DNA of 22,477 nucleotides from JAPUDQ01 sp964462335 (GCA_964462335.1 CAYWYG010000013.1:1-22477); one strand, 5' to 3'; positions 6,968-14,837 are shown, counted from the stretch's first letter. The notes: generated by a model from the sequence alone, not told the origin. Translations and numbers: made by a program.

Positions 6968-6985
6968 ACTGTAAGACTAAGTTTC

Positions 6986-7014
6986 ATTATATCACAATTA
7001 GTAAATACAGTCAA
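6986..7014 (-). promoter_or_regulatory. Strong promoter for the minus-strand orphan
   Basis: On the minus strand TTGACT (forward 7009-7014), a 17-nt spacer and TATAAT (forward 6986-6991). The start near 6979 gives a leader of about 150 nt before the ATG at 6825. It is back to back with the pnp promoter. Confidence 0.75.
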
Positions 7015-7021
7015 TTTAGGT

Positions 7022-7114
7022 TATAATTTATCTCTGTAAACACGCGGAGAGTGATAGATACGAGTACAGGCTGTTTTCGTACCTGTTACCCTCTGCACAA
7101 CAAGAAGGAGGCAT
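7022..7114 (+). promoter_or_regulatory. pnp promoter and structured leader
   Basis: TATAAT (7022-7027) with only a weak -35. The leader has an outer stem GCGGAGAG (7044-7051) with CCCTCTGC (7089-7096) and, inside it, two interleaved pairings, TACGA/TCGTA and ACAGG/CCTGT, which cannot easily form together. AAGGAGG (7105-7111) lies 3 nt before the ATG. In E. coli a stem in the pnp leader is the target of RNase III and PNPase autoregulation; a similar role here is inference. Confidence 0.5.
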
Positions 7115-9229
7115 ATGTCCACAATCAACCCATCAGGCAAGGATATTATTTCCGTGTCGACCGATTTTTGCGGTCAGAAATTAACTCTCGAGGTCAACCG
7201 AGTTGGTTTCCGTACCACCGCAAGTGTCCTCGTGCGCTACGGCGACACCGTCGTGCTCGGCACGGCCATGGTCGGCTCGCGGCCGATTCAGCTCGATTAT
7301 TTTCCGCTGAGTATCGACTACGAAGAAAAATTTTATGCAGCTGGCAAGATATCCGGCAGTAGATTTATCAAGAGGGAAGGCCGCCCAAGCGATGAAGCGA
7401 TCTTGATCGGTCGCTTGATCGACCGCCCGATTCGTCCGCTGTTTCCCAAAGGCTACCGCCAAGAAGTCCAGGTCGTCTCGTCAGTCCTCAGTATGGACCC
7501 ACGCTTCCGTCCTGACGCTGTCGGTATGATTGCGGCAAGCGCGGCACTGATGCTGACTGGCACGCCATTTGACGGGCCAGTCGCGGGTATCCGCGTCGGT
7601 CGGGTCAATGGTGAATTCAAGGCATTTCTCACACCCGAAGAGCGCGAGGCGAGCGATCTCGACCTCGTCGTGGCCGGTATCGAAAGCGGTATCACGATGG
7701 TCGAAGCTGGCGCCAACGAAGTCACTGAGGAGATCATCCTCGAAGGTATGGCATGGGCGCACACGGCATTTCAGCCAGCGATTGCGCTGCAGCGTGAACT
7801 TGTCGCCAAGGTCAAACCTGCCGCACAAGAATACGAGTTGGTGCTACCTGACGAGACAATCCAAAAAGCGGCTGACGAGTGGACGAAAGGCAAGTTTGGC
7901 CGAAGCATACGCAAAGCCTATCCAGAGCGCAACGAGTTGGTCAACGAAATCCGCTGGGCATTTCACGAAGATATGGCGGCGAAGGTCGAGGACTACGACA
8001 CCGTGCGCGACGAATATGACGAAGCGTTTACCATGGCGCTGCATCACGATGTGCGCGACGGTATCGTAAAAGACAAGACGCGTCCTGACGGCCGCAAACT
8101 CGACGAAGTCAGACCGCTTAGCTCGGAAGTTGGATTGCTGCCGCGTACGCACGGCTCTAGCCTATTTACGCGTGGCGTGACGCAGGCAATGAATATCGTG
8201 ACGCTTGCACCGCTTAGCTACGCACAGATGATCGATACGATGGAAGTTAATGACGGCGAACGCCGCTACATGCACCACTACAACGCGCCAGGCTACACGG
8301 TCGGTGAAGTTCGCCGCCTCGGTAGCCCAGGTCGCCGAGAGATCGGTCATGGCTACCTCGCCGAGCGTGCGCTTATACCGGTGCTGCCTAGCGCTGAAGA
8401 ATTTCCGTACGCGATCCGTAGCGTGACTGAGATCATGAGCCAAAACGGCTCGACCAGCATGGCCGCAACCTGTAGCTCGTGCCTCGCGCTCATGGACGCC
8501 GGCGTACCGCTCAGCGCGCCCGTCTCTGGTGTGGCGATGGGTCTTATGATGGATGGCGATACACCGTATGTCCTGACCGACATCGCTGATGCCGAAGATT
8601 TCGCGGGCGATATGGATTTCAAAGTCACTGGTACTGAAAAAGGCGTCACCGCGATGCAGATGGACATGAAAGTCCACGGTCTGCCCGTCGATATATTGCG
8701 CCAAGCAGTCATGGCCGCCAAACCTGGTCGTGCGCACATACTCGAGCACATGAAGACTATCCTTGCGCAGCCTCGTCCGGCACTGAGCCCGTATGCACCA
8801 CGTATCGAGAAACTCATGGTCAACCCTGACAAGATCGGTGCCATCATCGGCAAAGGCGGCGAGACGATCAACAAGATCACCAAAGAGACAGGTGCCGAAG
8901 TCGACATCCGTGACGATGGTTTGGTGACGGTCTCGGCTGTCGATACTGCCAGCATCGAAAAAGCGCTTCAGTGGATCAAAGGCCTCGTCGAAGAACCAGA
9001 AGTGGGTAAGATTTACGAAGGCAAAGTCGTGAAGATCATGGAATTTGGTGCCTTCATCAACATCATGCCAGGTATCGACGGCATGTGCCACATCTCCGCC
9101 ATGAGCGAAGGTCGTGTCGAAAAAGTGACCGATGTCGTGAAAGAAGGCGACACCGTCCGCGTCCGCCTCGTCGCCATCGACGACCGTGGCCGCCTCAGCC
9201 TCAGCATGCGACCCGCAGATTTGAAATAG
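7115..9229 (+). CDS. pnp: Polyribonucleotide nucleotidyltransferase (PNPase)
   Basis: 704 aa, normal length. PNPase degrades RNA from the 3' end with phosphate and can add tails in reverse; it is a trimer in the cytoplasm. Domains in order: first RNase PH core (about 10-230), all-helical linker, second RNase PH core (about 320-550) with SPGRREIGHG and the catalytic-site motif GDMDFK near residue 500, KH domain around 565-625 (IGAIIGKGGETINKITKETG) and S1 domain at about 630-700 (GKIYEGKVVKIMEFGAFI). All domains look intact. The gene is followed after 9 nt by a P-loop kinase gene. It normally adjoins rpsO, but here it has its own promoter and leader. Confidence 0.97.
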   Translation: MSTINPSGKDIISVSTDFCGQKLTLEVNRVGFRTTASVLVRYGDTVVLGTAMVGSRPIQLDYFPLSIDYEEKFYAAGKISGSRFIKREGRPSDEAILIGRLIDRPIRPLFPKGYRQEVQVVSSVLSMDPRFRPDAVGMIAASAALMLTGTPFDGPVAGIRVGRVNGEFKAFLTPEEREASDLDLVVAGIESGITMVEAGANEVTEEIILEGMAWAHTAFQPAIALQRELVAKVKPAAQEYELVLPDETIQKAADEWTKGKFGRSIRKAYPERNELVNEIRWAFHEDMAAKVEDYDTVRDEYDEAFTMALHHDVRDGIVKDKTRPDGRKLDEVRPLSSEVGLLPRTHGSSLFTRGVTQAMNIVTLAPLSYAQMIDTMEVNDGERRYMHHYNAPGYTVGEVRRLGSPGRREIGHGYLAERALIPVLPSAEEFPYAIRSVTEIMSQNGSTSMAATCSSCLALMDAGVPLSAPVSGVAMGLMMDGDTPYVLTDIADAEDFAGDMDFKVTGTEKGVTAMQMDMKVHGLPVDILRQAVMAAKPGRAHILEHMKTILAQPRPALSPYAPRIEKLMVNPDKIGAIIGKGGETINKITKETGAEVDIRDDGLVTVSAVDTASIEKALQWIKGLVEEPEVGKIYEGKVVKIMEFGAFINIMPGIDGMCHISAMSEGRVEKVTDVVKEGDTVRVRLVAIDDRGRLSLSMRPADLK

Positions 9230-9238
9230 CGCCCTCAT

Positions 9239-9802
9239 ATGGTAGGTCAACCACTTCTCGTCATTTTCACTGGTGTGCCTGGTTCAGGTAAGACGTATTT
9301 TGCTACTCGTCTCGCTGAGAAAATCGAAGCGGTTCGTCTCAATAGCGATGGTATGCGCTTGTCAATATTCGGGTCACTGGAGGAGATCGAGAGGGTATAT
9401 CATTCGTCACGGCGAAGTGATCTCAACAAGAGTACGTTTGGCGCAATGGATTATGCGACACGGCAGGTGCTGTCGACCGGTCAGCCAGTTATCTATGAGG
9501 CAATTCAACGAACAGTACGCGATCGACGTCATATGGAGGAGTTGGCTGCGACCTGCAACGCAAGACTCATACTCGTATCTATGAGTATTGATATTGAGAC
9601 GGCGATAGCGCGCACTATGGAGCGCGATGCAGCTGACGATGTAAGGCAGTTTGATGGGCAAAAAGCACGTGATGTCGTGATGCACTTTCGTGACAATTTT
9701 GAGCCGCTCGATAGGACAGATTATGTGATCGAGATTGACGGTACTCTCTCGTTCGATGAGCAATTCAAAGTGTTTTCTCAAAAGATCGCTTCCGAAATAT
9801 AA
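9239..9802 (+). CDS. P-loop kinase-like ATPase
   Basis: 187 aa. The Walker A motif GVPGSGKT is at 12-19 with K18. The following RLNSDGMRLSIFG and the later YEAIQRTVRDRRHMEELA fit the predicted-kinase group near zeta toxin, polynucleotide kinase and chloramphenicol phosphotransferase (AAA_33-like). A lid-like stretch with TAIARTMERDAADDVRQF is visible. The substrate is unknown. It begins 9 nt after pnp and is probably cotranscribed, so a role in RNA end processing is conceivable but not shown. A pair of hairpins follows about 70 nt downstream. Confidence 0.75.
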   Translation: MVGQPLLVIFTGVPGSGKTYFATRLAEKIEAVRLNSDGMRLSIFGSLEEIERVYHSSRRSDLNKSTFGAMDYATRQVLSTGQPVIYEAIQRTVRDRRHMEELAATCNARLILVSMSIDIETAIARTMERDAADDVRQFDGQKARDVVMHFRDNFEPLDRTDYVIEIDGTLSFDEQFKVFSQKIASEI

Positions 9803-9872
9803 TATAGCTCACAGAATACTGTCCGCATGCCGTGTCGTATCAGGTTAGGTTTAGAGTAATTATGAGCATCTG

Positions 9873-9901
9873 GAACAATCCGACGGTGAGGCGGATTGTT
9901 C
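9873..9901 (+). terminator. Hairpin after the kinase gene
   Basis: GAACAATCCG (9873-9882) pairs perfectly with CGGATTGTTC (9892-9901) around a 9-nt loop. There is no clean T-run. Probably the first of two terminator hairpins for the pnp transcript. Confidence 0.55.
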
Positions 9902-9906
9902 TATGG

Positions 9907-9937
9907 TTGTGACCACTTGTACTGAGGTGGGTCACAA
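9907..9937 (+). terminator. Second hairpin after the kinase gene
   Basis: TTGTGACCAC (9907-9916) pairs with GTGGGTCACAA (9927-9937) with one bulged base, and TTTT follows a few bases later. With the previous hairpin it fills most of the 214-nt space before the next gene. Confidence 0.5.
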
Positions 9938-10004
9938 AGTGTTTTAGCGAAAAATCTGCAGCTCGTTCACGGTTTGGATTGTCAAAAAACGGCTCGTAGT
10001 CTCG

Positions 10005-10016
10005 TATAATAGCTCT
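10005..10016 (+). promoter_or_regulatory. Leaderless promoter -10 of the uracil-DNA glycosylase gene
   Basis: Consensus TATAAT (10005-10010) ends 6 nt before the ATG at 10017. No good -35 lies at the usual distance; TTGTCA lies about 20 nt upstream. Confidence 0.6.
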
Positions 10017-10751
10017 ATGAGCAAGATACAGGAGTTGGAAAAATTACGCGATGAGATACTCGCCGCCGATGTCTGCGCGCACCTGCGCGAGACGGCGCAG
10101 CAGCTCGTGATGGGCGATGGCAATCCCGATGCCGATATCGTCTTTATCGGTGAAGCGCCGGGGCAAAAAGAAGACGAGCAGGGCATACCGTTTGTCGGTG
10201 CCGCGGGCAAGTTTCTCAACGAGATGCTTGAAGCGGCTGGCATGAACCGTAGCGACGTCTATATCACGAACATAGTCAAATACCGCCCGCCCAACAACCG
10301 CGATCCCGAGCCAGAGGAAAAACGTGCTTTTTGGCCATACCTCATGCGCCAGCTTGAGATCATCGATCCTCGAGTAGTCATCACACTTGGCCGCCATAGC
10401 GGGGCGTGTTTCATCCCTGACCTCCATATCTCGCGTGACCACGGTCATGCAAGAACAGTTAGATATATTAAAAAATCAGACTCACGACAGGCAGGTGCGG
10501 ATGCGATGCAAGGCGCAGGCGAGCAGCGGACTGAGGTGTATGAAAAATACTCCAAAGGAGCGGCGGAGGCTGCAACGCAGCAGAGCGCCGCAAGCCACGG
10601 CAGAGTCGGCAGCTCTGCTGACGAGCAGGTCGTGGCGACCTGGCTTGTCGTGCCGCTCTATCACCCCGCAGCCGCCCTCTACAACGGCGGCATGCGCCAG
10701 ACCCTGATCGACGATTTCCTCGCCGCCGCTACCCGCGCCACGCGTACGTAA
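10017..10751 (+). CDS. Uracil-DNA glycosylase, family 4-like, lacking most iron-sulfur cysteines
   Basis: 244 aa. The family 4 active-site motif GEAPGQKEDEQGIPFVG (45-61), the segment NIVKYRPPNNRDP (85-97) and the late HPAAA motif (216-220) show an enzyme that removes uracil from DNA. Typical family 4 enzymes hold a 4Fe-4S cluster with four Cys: a CxxC pair near the N-terminus, one in NxxKCRPP and one about 15 residues later. Here only C20 remains of the pair, the third is Y89 and the fourth position appears to be F105, so a cluster is unlikely. Residues about 145-210 are a polar, Ala/Gln-rich insertion before the HP motif, absent from typical members. Start set by the -10 box 6 nt upstream. 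Confidence 0.85.
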   Translation: MSKIQELEKLRDEILAADVCAHLRETAQQLVMGDGNPDADIVFIGEAPGQKEDEQGIPFVGAAGKFLNEMLEAAGMNRSDVYITNIVKYRPPNNRDPEPEEKRAFWPYLMRQLEIIDPRVVITLGRHSGACFIPDLHISRDHGHARTVRYIKKSDSRQAGADAMQGAGEQRTEVYEKYSKGAAEAATQQSAASHGRVGSSADEQVVATWLVVPLYHPAAALYNGGMRQTLIDDFLAAATRATRT

Positions 10752-10812
10752 AGCAGGTTCATACCCAGGGAGTACCCATCTCCCCAGCCCAGCACCCATC
10801 TTCATATTAAAA

Positions 10813-10859
10813 AAGTATACTTATGAATTCGTAAAGTAGAGTGGGGCGGGGAGTATAAT
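10813..10859 (+). promoter_or_regulatory. Leaderless promoter with two palindromes, gene at 10866
   Basis: TATAAT (10854-10859) ends 6 nt before the ATG. Upstream lie AAGTATACTT (10813-10822), a perfect 10-nt palindrome, and TTATGAATTCGTAA (10821-10834), a 14-nt palindrome with one mismatched pair that reaches the -35 position. Both may be operator sites. Confidence 0.45.
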
Positions 10860-10865
10860 AAGCAT

Positions 10866-11765
10866 ATGGACAATCCTGAGATACCGGCACTGTTTGACCG
10901 TATAGAGCCGTATCAGTCGGAACGATGGGGGCGTGAGCGGTTTGAATATGCTATCGGGGTCAAAGGTCCCAAGAAGTTTTTTGTAAAATCAGCCAAAGTG
11001 CCGCAGTACCATAGCAATATCCAGCGCGAGGTAGTCTGGAACGATTTCATGCGGCGGGTAGAGGCGTTTTATCCTGATGCGCATATCGTCGGGCCGCGTA
11101 TTGAGCGTCGTGTTGGCAAAGGTGCGCTGGTGTTTGACTATGTCGATGGTACAGTGCTTGCGGAGGGCGACGAGCTGGCGGCGTGGCAGGCCAATCTACC
11201 GCGCTACGGCCAGATGCTCGAGACGTTTGACCGTGTGGCGGTCAATTGGAAAGCAGAGAATTTACCCGACGAACCGTCGCGTTCGCTGCGTCTCTATGCG
11301 ACGTGGCAAGCGTGGTTAGGCAGTAACCTTGAGCGCGTGGAGCATCTCGACAAAGCGCGCCATCTTGCGGAGACGGCGAGCTTTCGACTAATGCGCTGTC
11401 TGCAGCACGGCGGGCCGCTACACCCAAGCGAGATATTGGTTGCGGGTGAGGCATGGGTAGTATTTGACGGTGAGCATTGCGGCAGCGATCTGTTTCGCTA
11501 CACTGATTTGGCCGACGGCTACGCACGACTGTATGCGTATCACGGTGCCAAAGCGTCGGCCGCGGAATTGTTACAAAACTTTATACTGCGGCACGACCAG
11601 CCGCGCGATGAGTTCCTGGCGCAATTTATCCCTGTACTTGCACACCGTACGGTGGCACTGCTTTCCGACGCCTTTCGCGACCAGCCGTCACGTGATTACA
11701 TAGCCGACACGCAAGAACTTTTGCAGCTCTGTGTCGACAAAAAACTTGAAAAAATCACTGGCTAG
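10866..11765 (+). CDS. APH-fold kinase-like protein with degenerate catalytic loop
   Basis: 299 aa. The layout is that of aminoglycoside/choline phosphotransferase-like kinases: a nucleotide Lys candidate K41 (FFVKSAK), Glu E55 (NIQREVVW), a hinge-like GALVFDYVDG (86-95), a catalytic loop HGGPLHPSEIL (181-191) and a metal-site FDGEH (200-204). Active members read HGDLHPGNIL in the loop. Here the catalytic Asp and the Asn are replaced by Gly and Glu, so phosphotransfer is doubtful and a pseudokinase is likely. The fold call is by motif order only. A leaderless start is indicated by TATAAT 6 nt before the ATG. Confidence 0.6.
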   Translation: MDNPEIPALFDRIEPYQSERWGRERFEYAIGVKGPKKFFVKSAKVPQYHSNIQREVVWNDFMRRVEAFYPDAHIVGPRIERRVGKGALVFDYVDGTVLAEGDELAAWQANLPRYGQMLETFDRVAVNWKAENLPDEPSRSLRLYATWQAWLGSNLERVEHLDKARHLAETASFRLMRCLQHGGPLHPSEILVAGEAWVVFDGEHCGSDLFRYTDLADGYARLYAYHGAKASAAELLQNFILRHDQPRDEFLAQFIPVLAHRTVALLSDAFRDQPSRDYIADTQELLQLCVDKKLEKITG

Positions 11766-11766
11766 G

Positions 11767-11901
11767 TTGCATTCTCAGATAAAATTTGCTATAATCTATC
11801 ATAACTTTTGGAGAGGGTGACAGCTGAGACCTCGCTACTTCTCCCACTGAAATTAGAAATTACTTTATATTAACTAAACCAAAAAGGAGCAGAAGTAATT
11901 C
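11767..11901 (+). promoter_or_regulatory. rnj promoter and structured leader
   Basis: TTGCAT (11767-11772), a 17-nt spacer and TATAAT (11790-11795). The leader of about 100 nt has a stem GGAGA (11810-11814) with TCTCC (11840-11844) around an inner AGC/GCT hairpin. A purine-rich AAGGAG lies 12 nt before the ATG, further than usual. The leader opens with GGAGAGGGTGACAG, similar to GGAGAGTGATAG in the pnp leader. Confidence 0.6.
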
Positions 11902-14067
11902 ATGGGTCAACGACGACTCGCTAATCCGCAAGCCGACGATCAGTCAAAGCGGATACCACAAAACAATAAAAAACGTGTTCAGGACACTGCTGTCATGGCA
12001 GGGACGAGCACACGCCGTGGCGAGGTGCAACGCGCCCAGCGCCGTATGAGCGAAAACGTCAATGTGCGCGCCAGCCAGCATGTCATCGATGTGCCGGTCA
12101 ACAAATCTATCTACAATGGCTACGATGGTCGGCAATACACCTTGCTTGATGCCAAAAAACAACGTCCAAGCAACCGGCCAAGCCTCAAAGTCATCCCGAT
12201 TGGCGGTGTCGGCGAGATGGGTATCGGCAAAAATATGACAGCGCTACAGTATGACAATGACATCATCATCGTCGACATGGGATTTTTGTTCCCCGGCGGT
12301 GATTACCCTGGTATCAATTACATTACCCCAGACATCACGTGGCTGATAGAGCGTAAAGACCAGATTCGCGGCGTGGTGTTTACGCACGCTCACCTCGATC
12401 ATATCGGTGCATTTCGTCACCTCATACCACAGATACCCGCACCAGTTTACGCGACGAAATTTACTATCGGTATGTTGCAAAAAAATATGGAGGAAGCGAC
12501 GGACGACTACGAGCCAGAGTATATCGAGCTCAATCCCGAGTCACACGAACGCGTGCAGGTCGGTGATAGTTTCAGTATCGAGCTGATACGAGTCAATCAT
12601 TCGATCCCTGACGCCGCAGCAGTTGTCATCCGGACACCTGTCGGTAATGTGCTGAGCTCTGGCGACTGGCGTATTGAGCACACGCCTGTCGATGACAAGC
12701 AGTTTGATTTTGCTCGCATCTCGGAGATCCAGCAAAAAGAAGGCTTCATGCTCTTCATGAACGAGTCAACCAACTGCGAAGATGAGGGCAGTAGTACCGA
12801 ACACAGCGAGCAAGACGTCGCGCACAATATCGGTGAGATCATGGATCTCTTTCCTGCGAGCCGGATGATCGTGAGCTGTTTTAGCTCAAACCTCCATCGT
12901 ATGCAACTGATGATCGAAGAAGCCCAAAAGCATGATCGCAAGATCGCGTTTGCTGGCTACAGCATGATCCAGAACCTCGAAGTCGCACTGCGCGCCAATG
13001 CCATCAAAGTCCCCAAAGACGTCGTGGTCAAAATGGAAGATATCATCCGCATGCCTGATGGCAAAGTAACGATTGTTTGTACTGGCTCCCAGGGTGAGTT
13101 CAACGCGGTGCTCAATCGCATGGCGACAGGCGCGCACAAACATGTCAAGATCAAAAATTCAGATGTCATTGTCTTTAGCTCGAGTCGGATACCTGGCAAT
13201 GAAAAATACATCGTGCGTACCGTCGACGGTCTTATGCGCGAGGGCAGCGATGTCTTCCAAGACAGGCGGGTCAATCTGCCGGGTGTCGGGCGTATCCACC
13301 TCACCGGACACGCCTATCACGACGACCATGTTCGTCTCATTGGCGCGGTCAATCCGACGTACTATCTGCCAAACCACGGTGAGTTTCATATGCTTGTTCA
13401 CAATGCAGAGATGGCTGAGCGTGAGTGCAGTATCCCGCGTGCCAATATATTTGTCTGTGACGCTGGTGATGTCGTCGAGTTTTATCACGACGGTAGTGCC
13501 AAGAAAAACGGTCGCATCCCGGTCGGTGGTATCATGTATGACGACAGCGGGGCAGAGGTGAGCGAAGTGGTACTCAAAGACCGCATTCATATGGCGAACG
13601 AGGGTATATTTGTGGTCGTGCTAACCGTCAGCAAATCATCTGGACGCTTGCTGACCAGCCCGGATATCATCTCACGTGGTTTTATCTATCTGCGTGATAG
13701 TGAAGAACTCATGAACCTCATCCGCCAGTACTTGAAGCAAAAAGTTGCTCGGCTATTCTCGGGGCGCAAGCTCGATCTCGACGCGGCCAAGAAGGAATTG
13801 CGTGACGAACTGACACACCTGCTCTATGATCAGACGCATCGCACGCCAATCATCATTCCTGTCATCAACGAGATCGGTGGCACGGGCGGGCCGATGTCAC
13901 ATGGCACACCTCAGAGTCATGGCAAACCCCAGCAACGTCCGGCACAGAACCAATCGCAGCGCCCTCAGTTCAAAGCACCATTTGTGCCAAAGAGCGACTG
14001 GACTCAGCCCGTCCCCAAAGATAGCGAGATACCACATCTGGCCGGTCGCTCACCCAGGGATATTTAG
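11902..14067 (+). CDS. rnj: Ribonuclease J
   Basis: 721 aa. RNase J is a metallo-beta-lactamase ribonuclease with 5'-to-3' exonuclease and endonuclease activity; with PNPase it can handle most mRNA turnover. The motif THAHLDHIG near residues 160-168 supplies the HxHxDH zinc ligands (the family often reads HGHxDHIG). SSGDWRIEHTPVD and the later LTGHAYHDDH and LPNHGEFHML are the remaining metallo-beta-lactamase and beta-CASP blocks. Residues 1-95 form a basic, polar extension before the catalytic domain, and the last 50 are Pro/Gln-rich, probably disordered. N-terminal extensions of this sort occur in actinobacterial RNase J. The stop codon TAG overlaps a heptad-repeat arm. Confidence 0.95.
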   Translation: MGQRRLANPQADDQSKRIPQNNKKRVQDTAVMAGTSTRRGEVQRAQRRMSENVNVRASQHVIDVPVNKSIYNGYDGRQYTLLDAKKQRPSNRPSLKVIPIGGVGEMGIGKNMTALQYDNDIIIVDMGFLFPGGDYPGINYITPDITWLIERKDQIRGVVFTHAHLDHIGAFRHLIPQIPAPVYATKFTIGMLQKNMEEATDDYEPEYIELNPESHERVQVGDSFSIELIRVNHSIPDAAAVVIRTPVGNVLSSGDWRIEHTPVDDKQFDFARISEIQQKEGFMLFMNESTNCEDEGSSTEHSEQDVAHNIGEIMDLFPASRMIVSCFSSNLHRMQLMIEEAQKHDRKIAFAGYSMIQNLEVALRANAIKVPKDVVVKMEDIIRMPDGKVTIVCTGSQGEFNAVLNRMATGAHKHVKIKNSDVIVFSSSRIPGNEKYIVRTVDGLMREGSDVFQDRRVNLPGVGRIHLTGHAYHDDHVRLIGAVNPTYYLPNHGEFHMLVHNAEMAERECSIPRANIFVCDAGDVVEFYHDGSAKKNGRIPVGGIMYDDSGAEVSEVVLKDRIHMANEGIFVVVLTVSKSSGRLLTSPDIISRGFIYLRDSEELMNLIRQYLKQKVARLFSGRKLDLDAAKKELRDELTHLLYDQTHRTPIIIPVINEIGGTGGPMSHGTPQSHGKPQQRPAQNQSQRPQFKAPFVPKSDWTQPVPKDSEIPHLAGRSPRDI

Positions 14068-14101
14068 TAGACACTAGACGCTAGATTCTAGATACTAGAA
14101 T
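14066..14101 (+). repeat. Heptad element G: solo arm at the rnj stop codon
   Basis: AGTA (14066-14069, sharing AG with the rnj stop TAG), four heptads of form GAYNCTA (14070-14097), then GAAT (14098-14101). No complementary arm follows. It has the same 4+28+4 layout as the arms at 17093 and 18486. Confidence 0.75.
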
Positions 14102-14113
14102 AACCACAAAAAG

Positions 14114-14147
14114 ACAACGAGCCCCGTTCGCGGAGCTCGTTGTTTTC
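14114..14147. terminator. Terminator between rnj and the minus-strand orphan
   Basis: ACAACGAGC (14114-14122) pairs with GCTCGTTGT (14135-14143), the inner part closing as CCG-TTCG-CGG, followed by TTTT. The convergent placement suggests use in both directions. Confidence 0.8.
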
Positions 14148-14169
14148 GTGCTCGGACGCGCCAGGGGCT

Positions 14170-14712
14170 CTACTGAAGCGGCAGTCTTGCAGCCGCACGC
14201 ATCAGTTCGGTGGGTAGGTCGGACATCTCGATCTTGCCCACAGGGGTATCCGTCTGGTAGGTGATGTGCGACGGCCCGGATGCGTTCCATCCCCTCTCGA
14301 GGAGATGGAAGTGGACAACGACAGGGTTGCCGACGTTGAGTGATTCATGGCTGCCTCCAGACTGTTTGTACGGTCCGGCAAGCCATGCCTTCTCGAGGTA
14401 GTAAAGACTGAGCTCGTACAACAGGCTCTCAGGAGTCATGCCTGCGATCGAGTCGACGCCCAGTGCGCCTGCGATGATGTGGTGCTTCGAGCCGGCTAGG
14501 GATTGCTGGGCGACCCGAAGGGCGGCTTGCCTGATCGCTTCGGGGGCAAGCTCGGGGATGATGAACGGACGGCGTGGCCTGAACTCCGTAGCCTCGGTGA
14601 CGCCGAGACATAGCCGCTGTTCGTCTGTGAAGATGACGACGAGGACGTCGTCTGGGCCTGCATCGCTGTAGTCGATGTCGACGAGTGCGCTGGGGCTCAC
14701 GATGATTCCCAT
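14170..14712 (-). CDS. Protein of unknown function, 180 aa
   Basis: I do not recognise the family. The protein starts with a beta-like stretch (IIVSPSALVDIDYSD, then DDVLVVIFTDEQ), continues with a helical middle (APEAIRQAALRVAQQSLAG) and ends with PTELMRAAARLPLQ. There is no signal peptide or membrane segment. The phrase DVLVVIFTDEQRLCLGVTEA looks like a compact cytoplasmic domain. The ATG at 14712 has only a weak GTGAG ribosome site. Codons are GC-rich compared with the leaderless genes. It is divergent from ftsK and shares an intergenic inverted repeat with it. Confidence 0.6.
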   Translation of the reverse strand: MGIIVSPSALVDIDYSDAGPDDVLVVIFTDEQRLCLGVTEATEFRPRRPFIIPELAPEAIRQAALRVAQQSLAGSKHHIIAGALGVDSIAGMTPESLLYELSLYYLEKAWLAGPYKQSGGSHESLNVGNPVVVHFHLLERGWNASGPSHITYQTDTPVGKIEMSDLPTELMRAAARLPLQ

Positions 14713-14790
14713 GGTATCTCACTTTCTGAACTGTGGTGTGCGTGGATGAAGCTATCCGCTGAATAAGTACTATTTAGCATTGCTACAGTA

Positions 14791-14837
14791 AATGCAAGCA
14801 TAACCCTCTTGCATTTTGTGGTAAATTATGCTACAAT
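14791..14837 (+). promoter_or_regulatory. ftsK promoter with inverted repeat over the -35
   Basis: TTGCAT (14809-14814), a 17-nt spacer and TACAAT (14832-14837) with a TG extension. The perfect inverted repeat AATGCAAG (14791-14798) and CTTGCATT (14808-14815) gives a second TTGCAT facing the minus-strand gene. A shared operator or paired -35 boxes are possible. A leader of about 50 nt with a CTCGA/TCGAG hairpin follows; no good Shine-Dalgarno site precedes the ATG at 14895. Confidence 0.65.

Noticed and set aside
7053..7085. H-type pseudoknot in the pnp leader
   Set aside because: The two interleaved 5-bp pairings leave no bases for the crossing loop, so they are more likely mutually exclusive.
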